Source: Paulinella micropora (Eukaryota > Cercozoa > Imbricatea > Euglyphida > Paulinellidae). Taken from it: a stretch of DNA of 64,000 bases. Location: positions 55,001-119,000 of the forward strand of contig WBZZ01002820.1 in NCBI GenBank assembly GCA_019918135.1. Direction: 5' to 3'. The notes beneath the pieces are model-generated. The model saw only the letters and a list, made by a program, of their open reading frames with translations. It was not told the DNA's origin and ran no database searches. This document shows positions 52,094-62,200 of the stretch, piece after piece (positions within the stretch are counted from its first letter, which is position 1; the number at the start of each line of letters is the position of its first letter). Made by a program: the position numbers and the translations under genes.

Positions 52094-52628
52094 TCATGGC
52101 TCTTGGCTCGGGGTGGCCTCTGGAATCACAAGGGGTGGGCACTGGGGGAGGGGGTTGTGTTCAGAGGGTCACCGCGAAGGATGGTCAACCAAACTACTGT
52201 CGGTCGGAGTTTGTACGAAGGCGAGAGGCCCTACACCTTACCACAAGCCTTGAAACGACTAAATGACCAAAGTAATGACGGACCGGAGCGGGGCTCCTGG
52301 CTCACCCTCTCTCTCAGCACTCTTCGTGCTCATCCTGCGGATGCCATGGGGTTGCTCTGGCGGAGGGTTATGGGGTGGTGGGTACACGTGCACGGGCCTG
52401 CCACTCTGTGCTCTCGGTAGATGACTCACTTGCAGCGTTTATCGGACGCAGGGTGGTTTGCCACGACACCTACCTCGATGATGCACAGCGGGTCTGCCTC
52501 GTGCCTGGTTACGGATGCAGGTGAGTGTTTGTGTGTATTCCTATACATACGTACACGTATGCTTTTTAAGGGTTGAGCTTTAAATAACCCCACCTGGGTC
52601 CTCATTTATCGAGTTTACAACTCGATCA
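52094..52628 (+). promoter_or_regulatory. LINE-1 5' untranslated/promoter region, copy B
   Basis: Non-coding region leading to the LINE-1 start at 52629 (CTCGATCAATGCGG). Shared with copy A upstream. The conserved end block with TTTAAATAACCCCAC..TTTATCGAG just before the ATG could hold the initiator of an internal promoter, as LINEs require. Inferred from position. Confidence 0.5.
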
Positions 52629-55600
52629 ATGCGGCACCGGGGTCCCATACCACTTATGTCAGGTTCTTATGCGAAGAGCGCGGCCGCTAGTGCTGGCCCT
52701 ATGGGTCAAGGCGGTAATCCTTCAGGTTTAGACGTTCCCCGTGGGAGTGCGCCTGCGGGTGGCGATGGCTACTCGGCCGGGGTGGGGTGGTCGAGTGCTC
52801 GCGTACCTGACGGGCAACCTGAATCACGTAGAGCCAGCAATCCTGCTGCATCTCGATCACCCTCCCCAACCTCGGAAGAGAAGTCACGTCCGGAAAGGTC
52901 TGGTCACGGCGTGTGGCAAGCGGTACCGCCACCGAGGAGGTGGCGGAGGAAGGTACGAAATGAGCTGGATAAGAGATGTTGCATAGTATGGGGGCTATCG
53001 CATGTCTCTCAGACAGTGGTCATGGCGCGAGAGCTCCGAATTCTCGGTCTCGGGGAAGTCGAGGTGGAATTCGCGGGCAGAGGTAGTGGGCGACATTTGC
53101 GGATTAAATGTGCGTCTTGTGAGGAGGCGGAGAAGATGGTGCGGCTGCTGCGGGAGCGTAAGTTCTTCACGGGAAAGGTTCACGTTGCGACGGGTAGGAC
53201 TTTCCGGGAAAGAGAGAAGCAGCGGGCTGCACGGGGGGGTGCCCAGTATGTAGAGATGCAGAGGGAGCTTCGCAAGCAGGGATTTGGCTACTGGGTGCTC
53301 GACGTGGAAGTCGACGAGCCCAAGGGCGAAGCCTCAAGCGGTGAATCTCCCTTGGCGGAGTGGGGCGGGATGCGGGAGCTGGAGGAGCTGGGGCGGAGGG
53401 TGCAGGATGGGCCGTGGAGGGTGGCGGAGGGCTCCAGGCGGGCTCAACCGAAGCGCAGGCATCGGCATCAGCTTCGTTCTTCCCAATTTGTGAAAGGCTT
53501 CCCACTGAGGGTGCCTCACATAATTGGCAAGGCAAAGTGGGTGCGGATAGCCCAGGCTTTGGGGAATGGCCGGAGCACTACAAGGAGCGAGGCTGGGTGA
53601 TCGTCGGAGTCCAGGAGCACAACCTATCGTCGCGGAAGGTGGAGAAGCTCCAAGTCGACGGCTTCGCAGTCCTCGGCAAAGCGGCTGCAACTGGTGCGGG
53701 CTCGCGTCTCTTGGGGGGAGTCTTGACGTTGGTGGCCAACTATCTGGCACCGTGCGCTACCATTGTACAGGCGCCTGTTCCACACCCACAGCAATTGTGG
53801 GTGAGGCTGTCGTCTGGGAGCGCGACGGCGTCGGATGTGTTCGTCGGCAACGGCTACTTCCCCCAAGAAAATCAACGAGAGGAATCTATTGCAGCCTATG
53901 AGGCGTGGCAGGCGGCCGTCTCCTACTTCGCCACCAAAGGTCATGTGGTTACGGTTGGTGATGCTAATTCTAAGCTGGGGCCCGCCAGAATAGCGCGGGA
54001 GGAGGGAGTGGTGGGCCTCTTTGGCGAGATAGATGGGAGGGGTAGAGGGGTTAGGAGTGAGAATGGTGAGTTTCTGGCTGCGATGCTTGTTGCCACGGGG
54101 TTGCGCAATCTCAGTGGGTTTTCGCAACCACGGGGGGACAAATATTGGTGGTCTAGGCAGGAAAATGTAGGTGGACGAAGGCATCTTCTGGATTACATCT
54201 GCGTCTCTTCCGAGCTGGCGGAGGAGGCGAGCTTCGGCGTCGACGAGGTAGACCTTGATACCGACCACAAAGCTGTGTGGGCGGAACTGGTCTGGGGGGG
54301 ACAGCCACCCCCAAAAAGCAGGTTAAGAGGTACAAAGCATTCAAGGCAGAGCGCTTGATAGGCAGGGTAGTTGAGGGTAAGGAGAGTGAGCTGTCTAAGC
54401 TTAGGTTGAAGTACGACGAGACCTTTGCAGCTGGTATATCGGGGCTGTTGCCAGATGGCCTCCCAGATCTATCAGCAGTGGAGGACCCGGATGAGCTTCA
54501 GCAGGAGGTAGATAGGGTCGCTAGCTTAGTGGTCCGAGCTTTCACGGGCGCAGCCGTGAAGGTCTTGGGAGTTCGGGTGATTAGGCCAGGGTTTACTAAT
54601 GCATGGTTTGATGAGAGTCTTAGGGAAGCGATTGCGCGACGGAGAGAGGCATACGGCCTCTGGCGAAGGAATGAGGCCAACCGAGAGGCCTGGCAAAGAT
54701 ATAAAGAAGCGAGGAAGGCGGTCAGAAGGTTATGCAAGGAGAAGAAGGAGCAAGCGTGGAAGCGGGTCCAGAATGACACCGCTGCCAACTTCAGGAGCGC
54801 TACCATGGCCACATACTGGAAGCTGTCAAAGCGTTTGGGCGGGGTTCGGCGGTCGAACGCTTCTGCTCCTGTTCGGAAGCCCGATGGCACTCTGGCATGC
54901 ACACTCCGGGAAAAACTACAAGAATGGGAAGAATACCGCCGACGTATGGTGGTCCCCAAAGAAAACCAGCTTTTGGAGGATGCATGTGTAGAGGAAGTCG
55001 GTTCTGATGAGGAAGCAGCGCGGATTGAGCCCGAGCGGAAGGCCCGCGAAACCTTCCAGTATAACGACAACCTGCGCGACCAATTCGAGGCCATGGCGCA
55101 AGCCGAGGAGATCCGGACTGAGACGGGCCCGCTGGACTATGATTACACCGAGAAGGAAGTGGAGCTCTGCCAGGAAAATCTCCAGAATCACAAAGCGTGC
55201 TCACCGGATAAGATCAAGAACGAGATGCTCAAGTACGGAGGCACGCGGATTGTGAGCTTTCTGGTGCGCTTCTTCAACTGGTTGAAATCGTGCGAATACA
55301 CCCCCAGCGACTGGGCAAAGCGATTATCGTCAACATCCCAAAAGGAGGCGACCCAACCGATCCGGAAAATTGGAGAGACATCGCGATTCTGAGCTGTCTG
55401 GGTAAGATGTATCTGTCCCTTATGGCGGCGAGGCTTACGGCTTTCATCGATCAGCCGGGCAGGCTTCGCCCAGAGCAGGGTGGGTTCCGGCCAAAACGTA
55501 GTACGGGGGACCAGATTTTTGTCCTTAAGGAGCGTCTGCGCCTTAGACAACAAGCTGGCCTCCGTTCTTTCGTTTTGTTCGTGGATCTGAGAAAGGCATT

Positions 55601-57326
55601 CCCTACGGTTTGGCGGGCCGGGTTGTTTCAGAGGCTCACCCAGATGGGGGTACAGGGCAAGTTCTATCGCATTCTGCGGCGTTTTTACCGAAGAATGTCA
55701 TCGCGAGTGCTAGTCGATGGCGAACTCACTGGTGAAGTGCTGGAAGAGATGGGAGTTCAGCAAGGGTCGCCGTTGTCACCGTCGCTGTTCAACGTCTTCA
55801 TGGATGAGCTAACGGTCCGAATCGCGAAAGAGTTGGAGATCGAGGACCTCAACCGCATCGAAGACATACGGACCCTGCTTTACGCCGACGACGTTGCGGT
55901 AATTGCGCATAGTGTCACGGAGCTTCAACAGATTGTAAATGTCGTGGCGACATTCGTGGAGGACTATCGGCTTGAAATCAACCTGAAACCGGGCAAGACG
56001 GAAGTCATGCCGATATACGGGCACGCCAAGTCAAAAAAGTCGCCCCCATGCGTGAGGTTCCGGGGCAAGGTTCTCAACATCACCGACCACTACAAATACC
56101 TGGGAGTTCTGCTCACGGACACCCTCTCCGATAAACCGCAAGCGAAGCGGGCGGCGGAAATCACTGTAGCGGGAACGGCTGCCTGCTACCCCCTCTGGAT
56201 TGCCCATGAAGTTCCAGCGCGTCTTCGGCTGATGAATTGGCAGCAAATGGTTGGAGCAAAGTTGCTTTACGCATCGGCTTTTTGGGATCTGCCGGGCGCC
56301 AACAAGCTGAGTAAGCTGGAGGGCGCGTTGGTAGCGCCCCTGCGGGTCATCTTGGGTGTTGGTACGCGCACAAGCGGCTGCATCACCAGGGGTTTAGGCC
56401 GCACGCCGAGTTTTAGCATCCTTGCCAAGGCGGCCCGGCTTCGGTTCCTAGGGCGCATCGAGTTACTGGGCAACACAGCGCTAACACGCAGGCTTTACAA
56501 CACGGGTCGGTGCAAATGGAAGGAAGATACGGAAAATTTGATCTTAGCAGATCACAGGCTGCGGGAGGGCTTGGATGCGCTCAAGCGGGTCGTGAACGAA
56601 GATGGCACGGTAGATGATAAGGACTGGCGGGCCGCTCTGGCGAACTGGAACGAGGTGGTAAAGCAATGGTCTGTCCGGCAGGAAGTAGCTGGCTGGGAGC
56701 GGCAGGCTAAGCCCTCTGATGGGCTTAGGGTGCTGCTTAGCCAGATGTCTTCCCGCTCTGCTTTCCCACGTTGGCGGGCGCTGGAGGGGGGAAGTCACAA
56801 CCTTATCAGAAGGCGATTGTTGAGCTGCAACAATCGCCTTCGCCTCTACCGATCCAAATTTGGCTCATGCTCGCCGGACTGCTCAAGCCGTTTCGCCTTG
56901 TGTGGCACTGAGGTTAACGAGTCGTTACGTCACTTCCTGCTGCATTGCCCAACGTTTGCGAGCTCTCGTGAGGCACTGTTTAAGTTTATCGATGAGGCGC
57001 AAGCCCGGCAGCCCCTCATGCTGAATCGAGGAGGGCTTTATCACAGGGAACTGCGGGAGGCAGAGGAGGAGATGAGGCTCTTCAAAGAGGAATGGCTGAA
57101 GGGGGAGGATGAAAAGATGGCGGCGATGCTCGGCGTTTTGTTTATCCCTGTCCCAGAAGAGGTGGAGGAGGAGTTAGGGAGGTTTGTTGCCACCATCTGG
57201 AAGGAGTGGGAGGAGTTGGAGGCGCAGATCAGGGAGGCAGAGGGGGCGGAGGAGAAGGAGGAGGTGATCGACCTCACGGTCGTTCAGGAGGTGGGTAGAA
57301 GGAGGAGGGAAGGCCTAGTCAGGTAG
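52629..57326 (+). pseudogene. LINE-1: non-LTR retrotransposon ORF (RNA-binding, endonuclease, RT), three frameshifts
   Basis: Four overlapping frames make up one ancestral ORF of ~1,560 codons. 52629-53600: N-terminal part with a small RRM-like domain (RCCIVWGLSHVSQ, FFTGKVHVATGRTFRERE). 53360-54358: APE-type endonuclease (ASHNWQGK, VGVQEHN, GNGYFPQEN, VGDANSKLG, HLLDYICVS, DLDTDHKAVW). 54277-55392 and 55290-57326: RT with FVLFVDLRKAFPTVW, GVQQGSPLSPSLFNVFMDE, TLLYADDVAVIA, then a C-terminal zinc finger (CSSRFALCG..E..RHFLLHC). Shifts near 53490, 54300 and 55330. It aligns throughout with intact LINE-2. No RNase H seen. Confidence 0.88.
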
Positions 57327-57554
57327 AATGTCTGGCTAGATCTGTTGTAGGTGGAGGTCAGCGCAGCGTCGCGGACTTCTTCTCGGCAGATAACTCCTCT
57401 CACTCCTTGCACCCACTTGCACATGCACAGCACGCTCATTTGCACATTGCACTGCCAGTCGAGTCTTTGGAGCGGAGCCGCGTCACCGAACGGTCCCGTG
57501 CTACCAATGGAGGCACATGTCCGACAGGATCAAAGGCCAATTGACTGATAAGTC

Positions 57555-57644
<90 letters not shown>
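57327..57644 (+). repeat. LINE-1 3' UTR and (ATT)n tail
   Basis: About 225 bases of 3' UTR ending ATGGAGGCACATGT..GGCCAATTGACTGATAAG, followed by some 30 ATT units (57552-57644). The end resembles the SINE 3' module. Confidence 0.75.
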
Positions 57645-57645
<1 letters not shown>

Positions 57646-57765
57646 GTTGGAACTGCCCTTGCGGGGGTGTCATTAGAGCTTATCGTCAATTCTTCGTACT
57701 CCCCTCACGGGTGAGACGATGGAGGCGCATGTGCAGAAATGCATCAGCCATTGACAGAGAAGCAC

Positions 57766-57828
<63 letters not shown>
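57646..57828 (+). mobile_element. 5'-truncated SINE copy with (ATT)n tail
   Basis: 122 bp (57646-57767) almost identical to 50628-50749, then (ATT)n to 57828. It begins inside the LINE-1 ATT tail, i.e. it is inserted in or next to that tail. Confidence 0.7.
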
Positions 57829-57830
<2 letters not shown>

Positions 57831-57942
57831 TCTAAGACTTGCCCGGTGAGAACGGAAGTGGACGACCTGTTGACACCGACCGGCCGGTTCCGGCATCAGT
57901 ACCCATGGAGATGGTAGTAACAACTCAGACCACGTGTTTCGC

Positions 57943-57987
<45 letters not shown>

Positions 57988-58060
57988 CATTTAGGGAGTA
58001 CATAGGCCATGGGTTCCTTTCCATGGGCTGATTGGTATAAAGCTCCTAGAGTAATGTTTT
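57829..58060. repeat. Short unit with another (ATT)n tail
   Basis: CTCTAAGACTTGCCCGGTG..GTGTTTCGC (57829-57941) followed by (ATT)n to 57988. It is probably a further short retroposon fragment that uses the same tail. The remainder to 58060 is unassigned. Confidence 0.45.
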
Positions 58061-58159
58061 ATGCCGTCACTTCCTTTATTCCACCGATTGGTGTGGAGAC
58101 TTTCCTTATGGAATGGAGGACTGGATGCACATGGCCTTTTGGCTAAGCAATTGGCAGAC

Positions 58160-58192
58160 GATACATACATACATACATATTATTATCATTAC

Positions 58193-58228
<36 letters not shown>

Positions 58229-58229
58229 T
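58160..58229. repeat. (CATA)/(ATT) simple repeats
   Basis: ATACATACATACATAC then TATTATCATTACC and ATT units. No gene. Confidence 0.85.
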
Positions 58230-58342
58230 CTGGAGGGGTGCACAAGATGGCACTCCATGGGAAGAGGAGGTGGTTGGGCCTCTCCCCACGAAGGTGACCG
58301 CTTGGGGAGGGCGGTCACCGGGATATGCGCAACTCTCAACTG

Positions 58343-58485
58343 GGCATTTACTCGGTAGGGGTTCGGCCAGGCAGGTTGTGGGGTTGTCTGTTGGATTGTT
58401 GGTTGGCTCGTTTTTCTTGGCTGTTGGTTTGGGTCTGGTTTCCTGGTTAGCCCATTTTCGCCGAATTTCCTGCCGAGTAAATGCC
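58343..58485. mobile_element. Candidate MITE, 143 bp
   Basis: Ends GGCATTTACTCGG (58343-58355) and CCGAGTAAATGCC (58473-58485) are perfectly complementary; the pairing continues inward with few mismatches (TAGGGGTTCGGC versus GCCGAATTTCCTG). TG flanks both sides. No ORF. Typical size for a miniature inverted-repeat element, but only one copy is visible. Confidence 0.45.
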
Positions 58486-58532
58486 TGGGGGCTTCCAGTT
58501 CCGGTTTGGTGATCTTGTTGAGGTGAGCATTC

Positions 58533-58670
58533 GGAGGAAACAGTACCGAGATGGGTTGAAGATAGGATTCACATTGAACCGAGATGGGGCCGAGTTGACC
58601 TGTTCCAACTCGGCTCCATTTCGGCTTCATGTTAATCCTATCTTCATCCTATCTGGGTTTTGTCTCCTCC
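58533..58670. repeat. 138-bp imperfect inverted repeat
   Basis: The arms start GGAGGAAACA (58533) and end TGTCTCCTCC (58670). Strong inner pairing: TGAAGATAGGATTCACATTGAA against TTCATGTTAATCCTATCTTCA and GCCGAGTTG against CAACTCGGC around a small loop (ACCTGTTC). Either a MITE without detectable target duplication or a long hairpin in the LINE-2 upstream region. Confidence 0.55.
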
Positions 58671-59221
58671 CTATCTTCGCTTCTTCGGGCTTGCCTAACT
58701 GGAACACATGATGAGCGCACGTTGGAGAGGGGCTTCAGTCGGTCCCAATGCCTTGCCAGTGCCTTGCTGCGTTGCCGTGCCTTGCCCCATGCATTCACAC
58801 CCTCCACCGTTGCATTTCTAACTGAGCAGCTTCGGCTGGGATTACTATACTTGTCTGTAAGACCCTATAGGTACCGCTAGGTTCGCGCCTTCTATACCCA
58901 CGTGGGGGAAGGAGTTTCAGCGGCACGCCGTCCGATCTGGCTCCACTCGGGGACACCCGTACCTCATGATGTGTATTGTTAGGAGCAGCTGAAAGTCCAT
59001 AAGGCATGAGAGCAGAGGCGTTGGCGATGCGATGGAGAGTGTGTGTAGTGCGTGAGGCAGGTTCTGGCGACGCTGGGGGTGCTGGCGGGCGCCGAAGGGC
59101 ACGAAGCGACGCGGCAGCGTCCAGTGACACCGGCGGAAATGCGTGTAGTGTGTGTTGCAGATACCGCCGATGCTATTTGCATGGACGGGCGCTTTCCTCG
59201 GCGTAAAGAGGCGCGGCGGTG
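58671..59221 (+). other. Upstream region of LINE-2, no gene
   Basis: GC-rich, several short ORFs on both strands without motifs. A stop (TAA 59204-59206) in the LINE-2 frame lies 15 bases before the ATG at 59222. No similarity to the LINE-1 5' region was noticed, so the true element start is uncertain. Confidence 0.4.
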
Positions 59222-62200
59222 ATGGCCAGCGACATTGGCCGTCTACTACTCTCAATGGATTACAAATACGCGAAGCACGGAGCTACCACTGTGGCCCTTA
59301 TGGGACAAGGTAGAATCGCCGAAGACCTGGACAATCCCCGTGGGAATGCCTCTTCGACTGGCTCTGGCCCGATGTCCCAGGATGGGAGGATGAGGGCTCG
59401 CGTATATGATGGAATTCCTGAACCACGTGGAGAGGCTATCTTAGCTGCGCCTCATCCTTCCTCCCCAAACCTGGCACACGGGTCGGCGCTTCAACATAAG
59501 GCGAGCGGCGCTATATGGCAGATGGCACCGCCGCCTCGACGGTACCGGCGGGTAGATCGGTACGACAAGGACGGGCGTAATCTGATTGTCTGGGGGCTCT
59601 CAGAACGCGCCAATCTACAGGAGATCGCCTCCAAAATGAGCGGTCTTGGTCTGGTGGTCCCGGTAATGGAGTGGCAAGGCCAGCGAATGTCTCGTCACCT
59701 GGAGCTGGTCTACGAGGACGATGACAGCAGGCAGACGGCGTTGCAGCAACTCAAACATCTCAAATTCTTCGGCAGAGGGGTCAATGTGGCCCTTGGGCGC
59801 AGGTTCAGGGACAGGGAACGTGTCCGAAGGCTTATTCGCATCCATCTGCGTGGGGAAGCGGCGGTACGGAAGGAGGAAGCTGCGACGGGATATCGCGTCT
59901 TGCCTCTGCATGAAGAATGTGTCGATGATGTGCAGGTGGTGTCTTCGGAATTGGCTGCCGATGCACCTAAGTGCGTGTCTGAGTGTGCTGATATGCATGT
60001 GGTGCCCCTGCATTCGGCGGCCAGTGCAGTGGGGGACCAACCTGCGCAAGCACCTGCAGAGGGGGGCAGCACGAGGGCGGAAGCCAAGCGCGGCCGTCGG
60101 GTCCGGAAACGAGCCAAGAAGCACCGCTCCAAGCAGTTCGATACCGGCTTCAAGCTACTCGTCGCGAGTCACAACTGGCAGGGTAAAACGGGATACGACA
60201 ACGTAGGCACGGCGGAATGGGCATCATTCTACAAGCACGAGGGCTGGCTAGTCATCGGGGCTCAGGAGCACCGCATGGGCAAGAAGCAACTTTCCAAATG
60301 CAGCCTGGATGGATTCCGGATTTTTGGAAAACCTGCGGAGGTCAGCGAGAAAAATCGCTGCAAGGGTGGGGTTCTATTCGCGGTGGCTAACTTCCTTGGT
60401 CCGTATTGCAACCTGGTGTCAGCCCCCGTCGACCACCGGCAGCAAGTGTGGCTGCGTATCGCCTCGGGTGTTACCGGCGCTCAGGATATCTATGTGGGCA
60501 ACGGCTACTTTCCCCAGGAAACGCAGGAAGAAGAGTCGTCAGAGGCGTATGCGGCCTGGCAGGCAGCTATAGCTTTTTTTGGAGCCAAAGGTCTTGTGGT
60601 CACGGTGGCGGATGCCAACGCGAAGCTCGGGCCGGCATGCAGCCGAAAAGAGGAGGGCATCGTTGGTCAACACGGGGAGGTCGATGATAAGGGAGCACCG
60701 GTACGTTCGGAGAACGGCAAGAGACTCGCGGCTGTCCTCGTCGCTACGGGCCTGCGAAATCTGAGCGGCTTCTCGTGCCCAGTGGAAGGGTCCTACTGGT
60801 GGTCCCGGCGTGAGCAGCGCGGCATGGGCACAGGCAAGCACCTCCTCGATTACATCTGCGCGTCGCCTGGCTTGGCATCTGGAGCAAAGTTCGGAGTATG
60901 CGAAGATGATCTTGATACGGACCACAAGGCAGTATGGGCCGAACTGACGTGGAGCGGCCAGCGCCGGCCAAAGCGGGCTGCGAAACCTTACAGGTCCTTT
61001 CGTGTTGATAAGCTTATTGGTGCTGGTGTCTCGGGTAATGATCACGCTGCGAAGCAAGCGCTGGATTATCTACGCGACAAGTTCGATGACGTATTCCAGC
61101 ATTGCCTACAGAAGCTTGGACTGCATCAGCTGCCTGAGCTTGACCTATCGGGTGGTGCCGACAGCCAACGGGTGGTAGATGACGTCACCGAGCGAGTGGC
61201 GCAGTCCTTCCGAATGGCGGCGCACCGGGTCCTTGGCTCCAGATGTATACGACCCCGTTTCACCAACAATTGGTTCGACGGGGAGCTAAAGGAGCTCATT
61301 CAGCAGCGCCGGGAGGCCTACGCAGCATACAGGAGGGATGAATCGAATGCGGAAGCCCGTCTGAATTGGCTACGGCTCCGCAAGCAAATTCGGAAGGCAA
61401 CTCGGGCCAAGAAGTCCGCCTCCTTCAAGCAAGTGCAGGAAGAAGCGGTCAAATGTCAACGCGAGCAATCCTCAAAGCGCTTTTGGCTACTCGCGAAGCG
61501 GCTTGGCGGGGCACGCAGAACGAAGGTCTCCGCGCCGGTGCAAAGGGAGGATGGCTCACTGGCGTGTACGCTGCCGGAAAAGGTCGCTCGGTGGGAGGAA
61601 TTTCGGAAAAATTCGGTGAAGCCACGGGAAAATCCGGCAAGTGCGGCTGTTGTGGTGGAGTGCTGTGCAGAAGCAGGCTCGCTGGAGTGGGAGGAAGCCG
61701 AAGCTAAGCGGCAGTTCCACTGGAACGATCGCTTCAGAGATGAGGTGGCCCGGGCTATGAAGGAGCACGAAGTAGGTGAAGACACTTGCGAAGAGCTGGA
61801 CAAGCCGTTCACGCAAGAGAAGGTCCTTGCAAGGCAACGTGCCCTGAATAACCACAAAGCTTGTGGCGAGGACAAAGTGAAGAACGAGATGCTCAAGTAT
61901 GGCGGCGCCTACATCAATGGCTACTTAACGCAGTACTTCAACTGGATTCGAGAAGCCGAGAGGACTCCAAAAGCTTGGGGCAAGGGAATCATCGTCAATA
62001 TCCCCAAGGGTGGGGATCCTACGGATCCTGACAACTGGAGGGATATCTCGATTATTAGTTGCCTTGGTAAGCTGTATCTGTCCTTATTAGCTACTCGTCT
62101 AACGCTCTTCGTGGATGGCCCGGATAAGCTACGTCCAGAGCAGGGAGGCTTCCGCCCGGGGCGTCGCACTACGGATCAGGTCTTTACCCTTTGGCAGAGG

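Noticed and set aside
57501-57714. Poly-isoleucine and similar ORFs in (ATT)n and (GATA)n tracts
   Set aside because: Simple-repeat artefacts on both strands.
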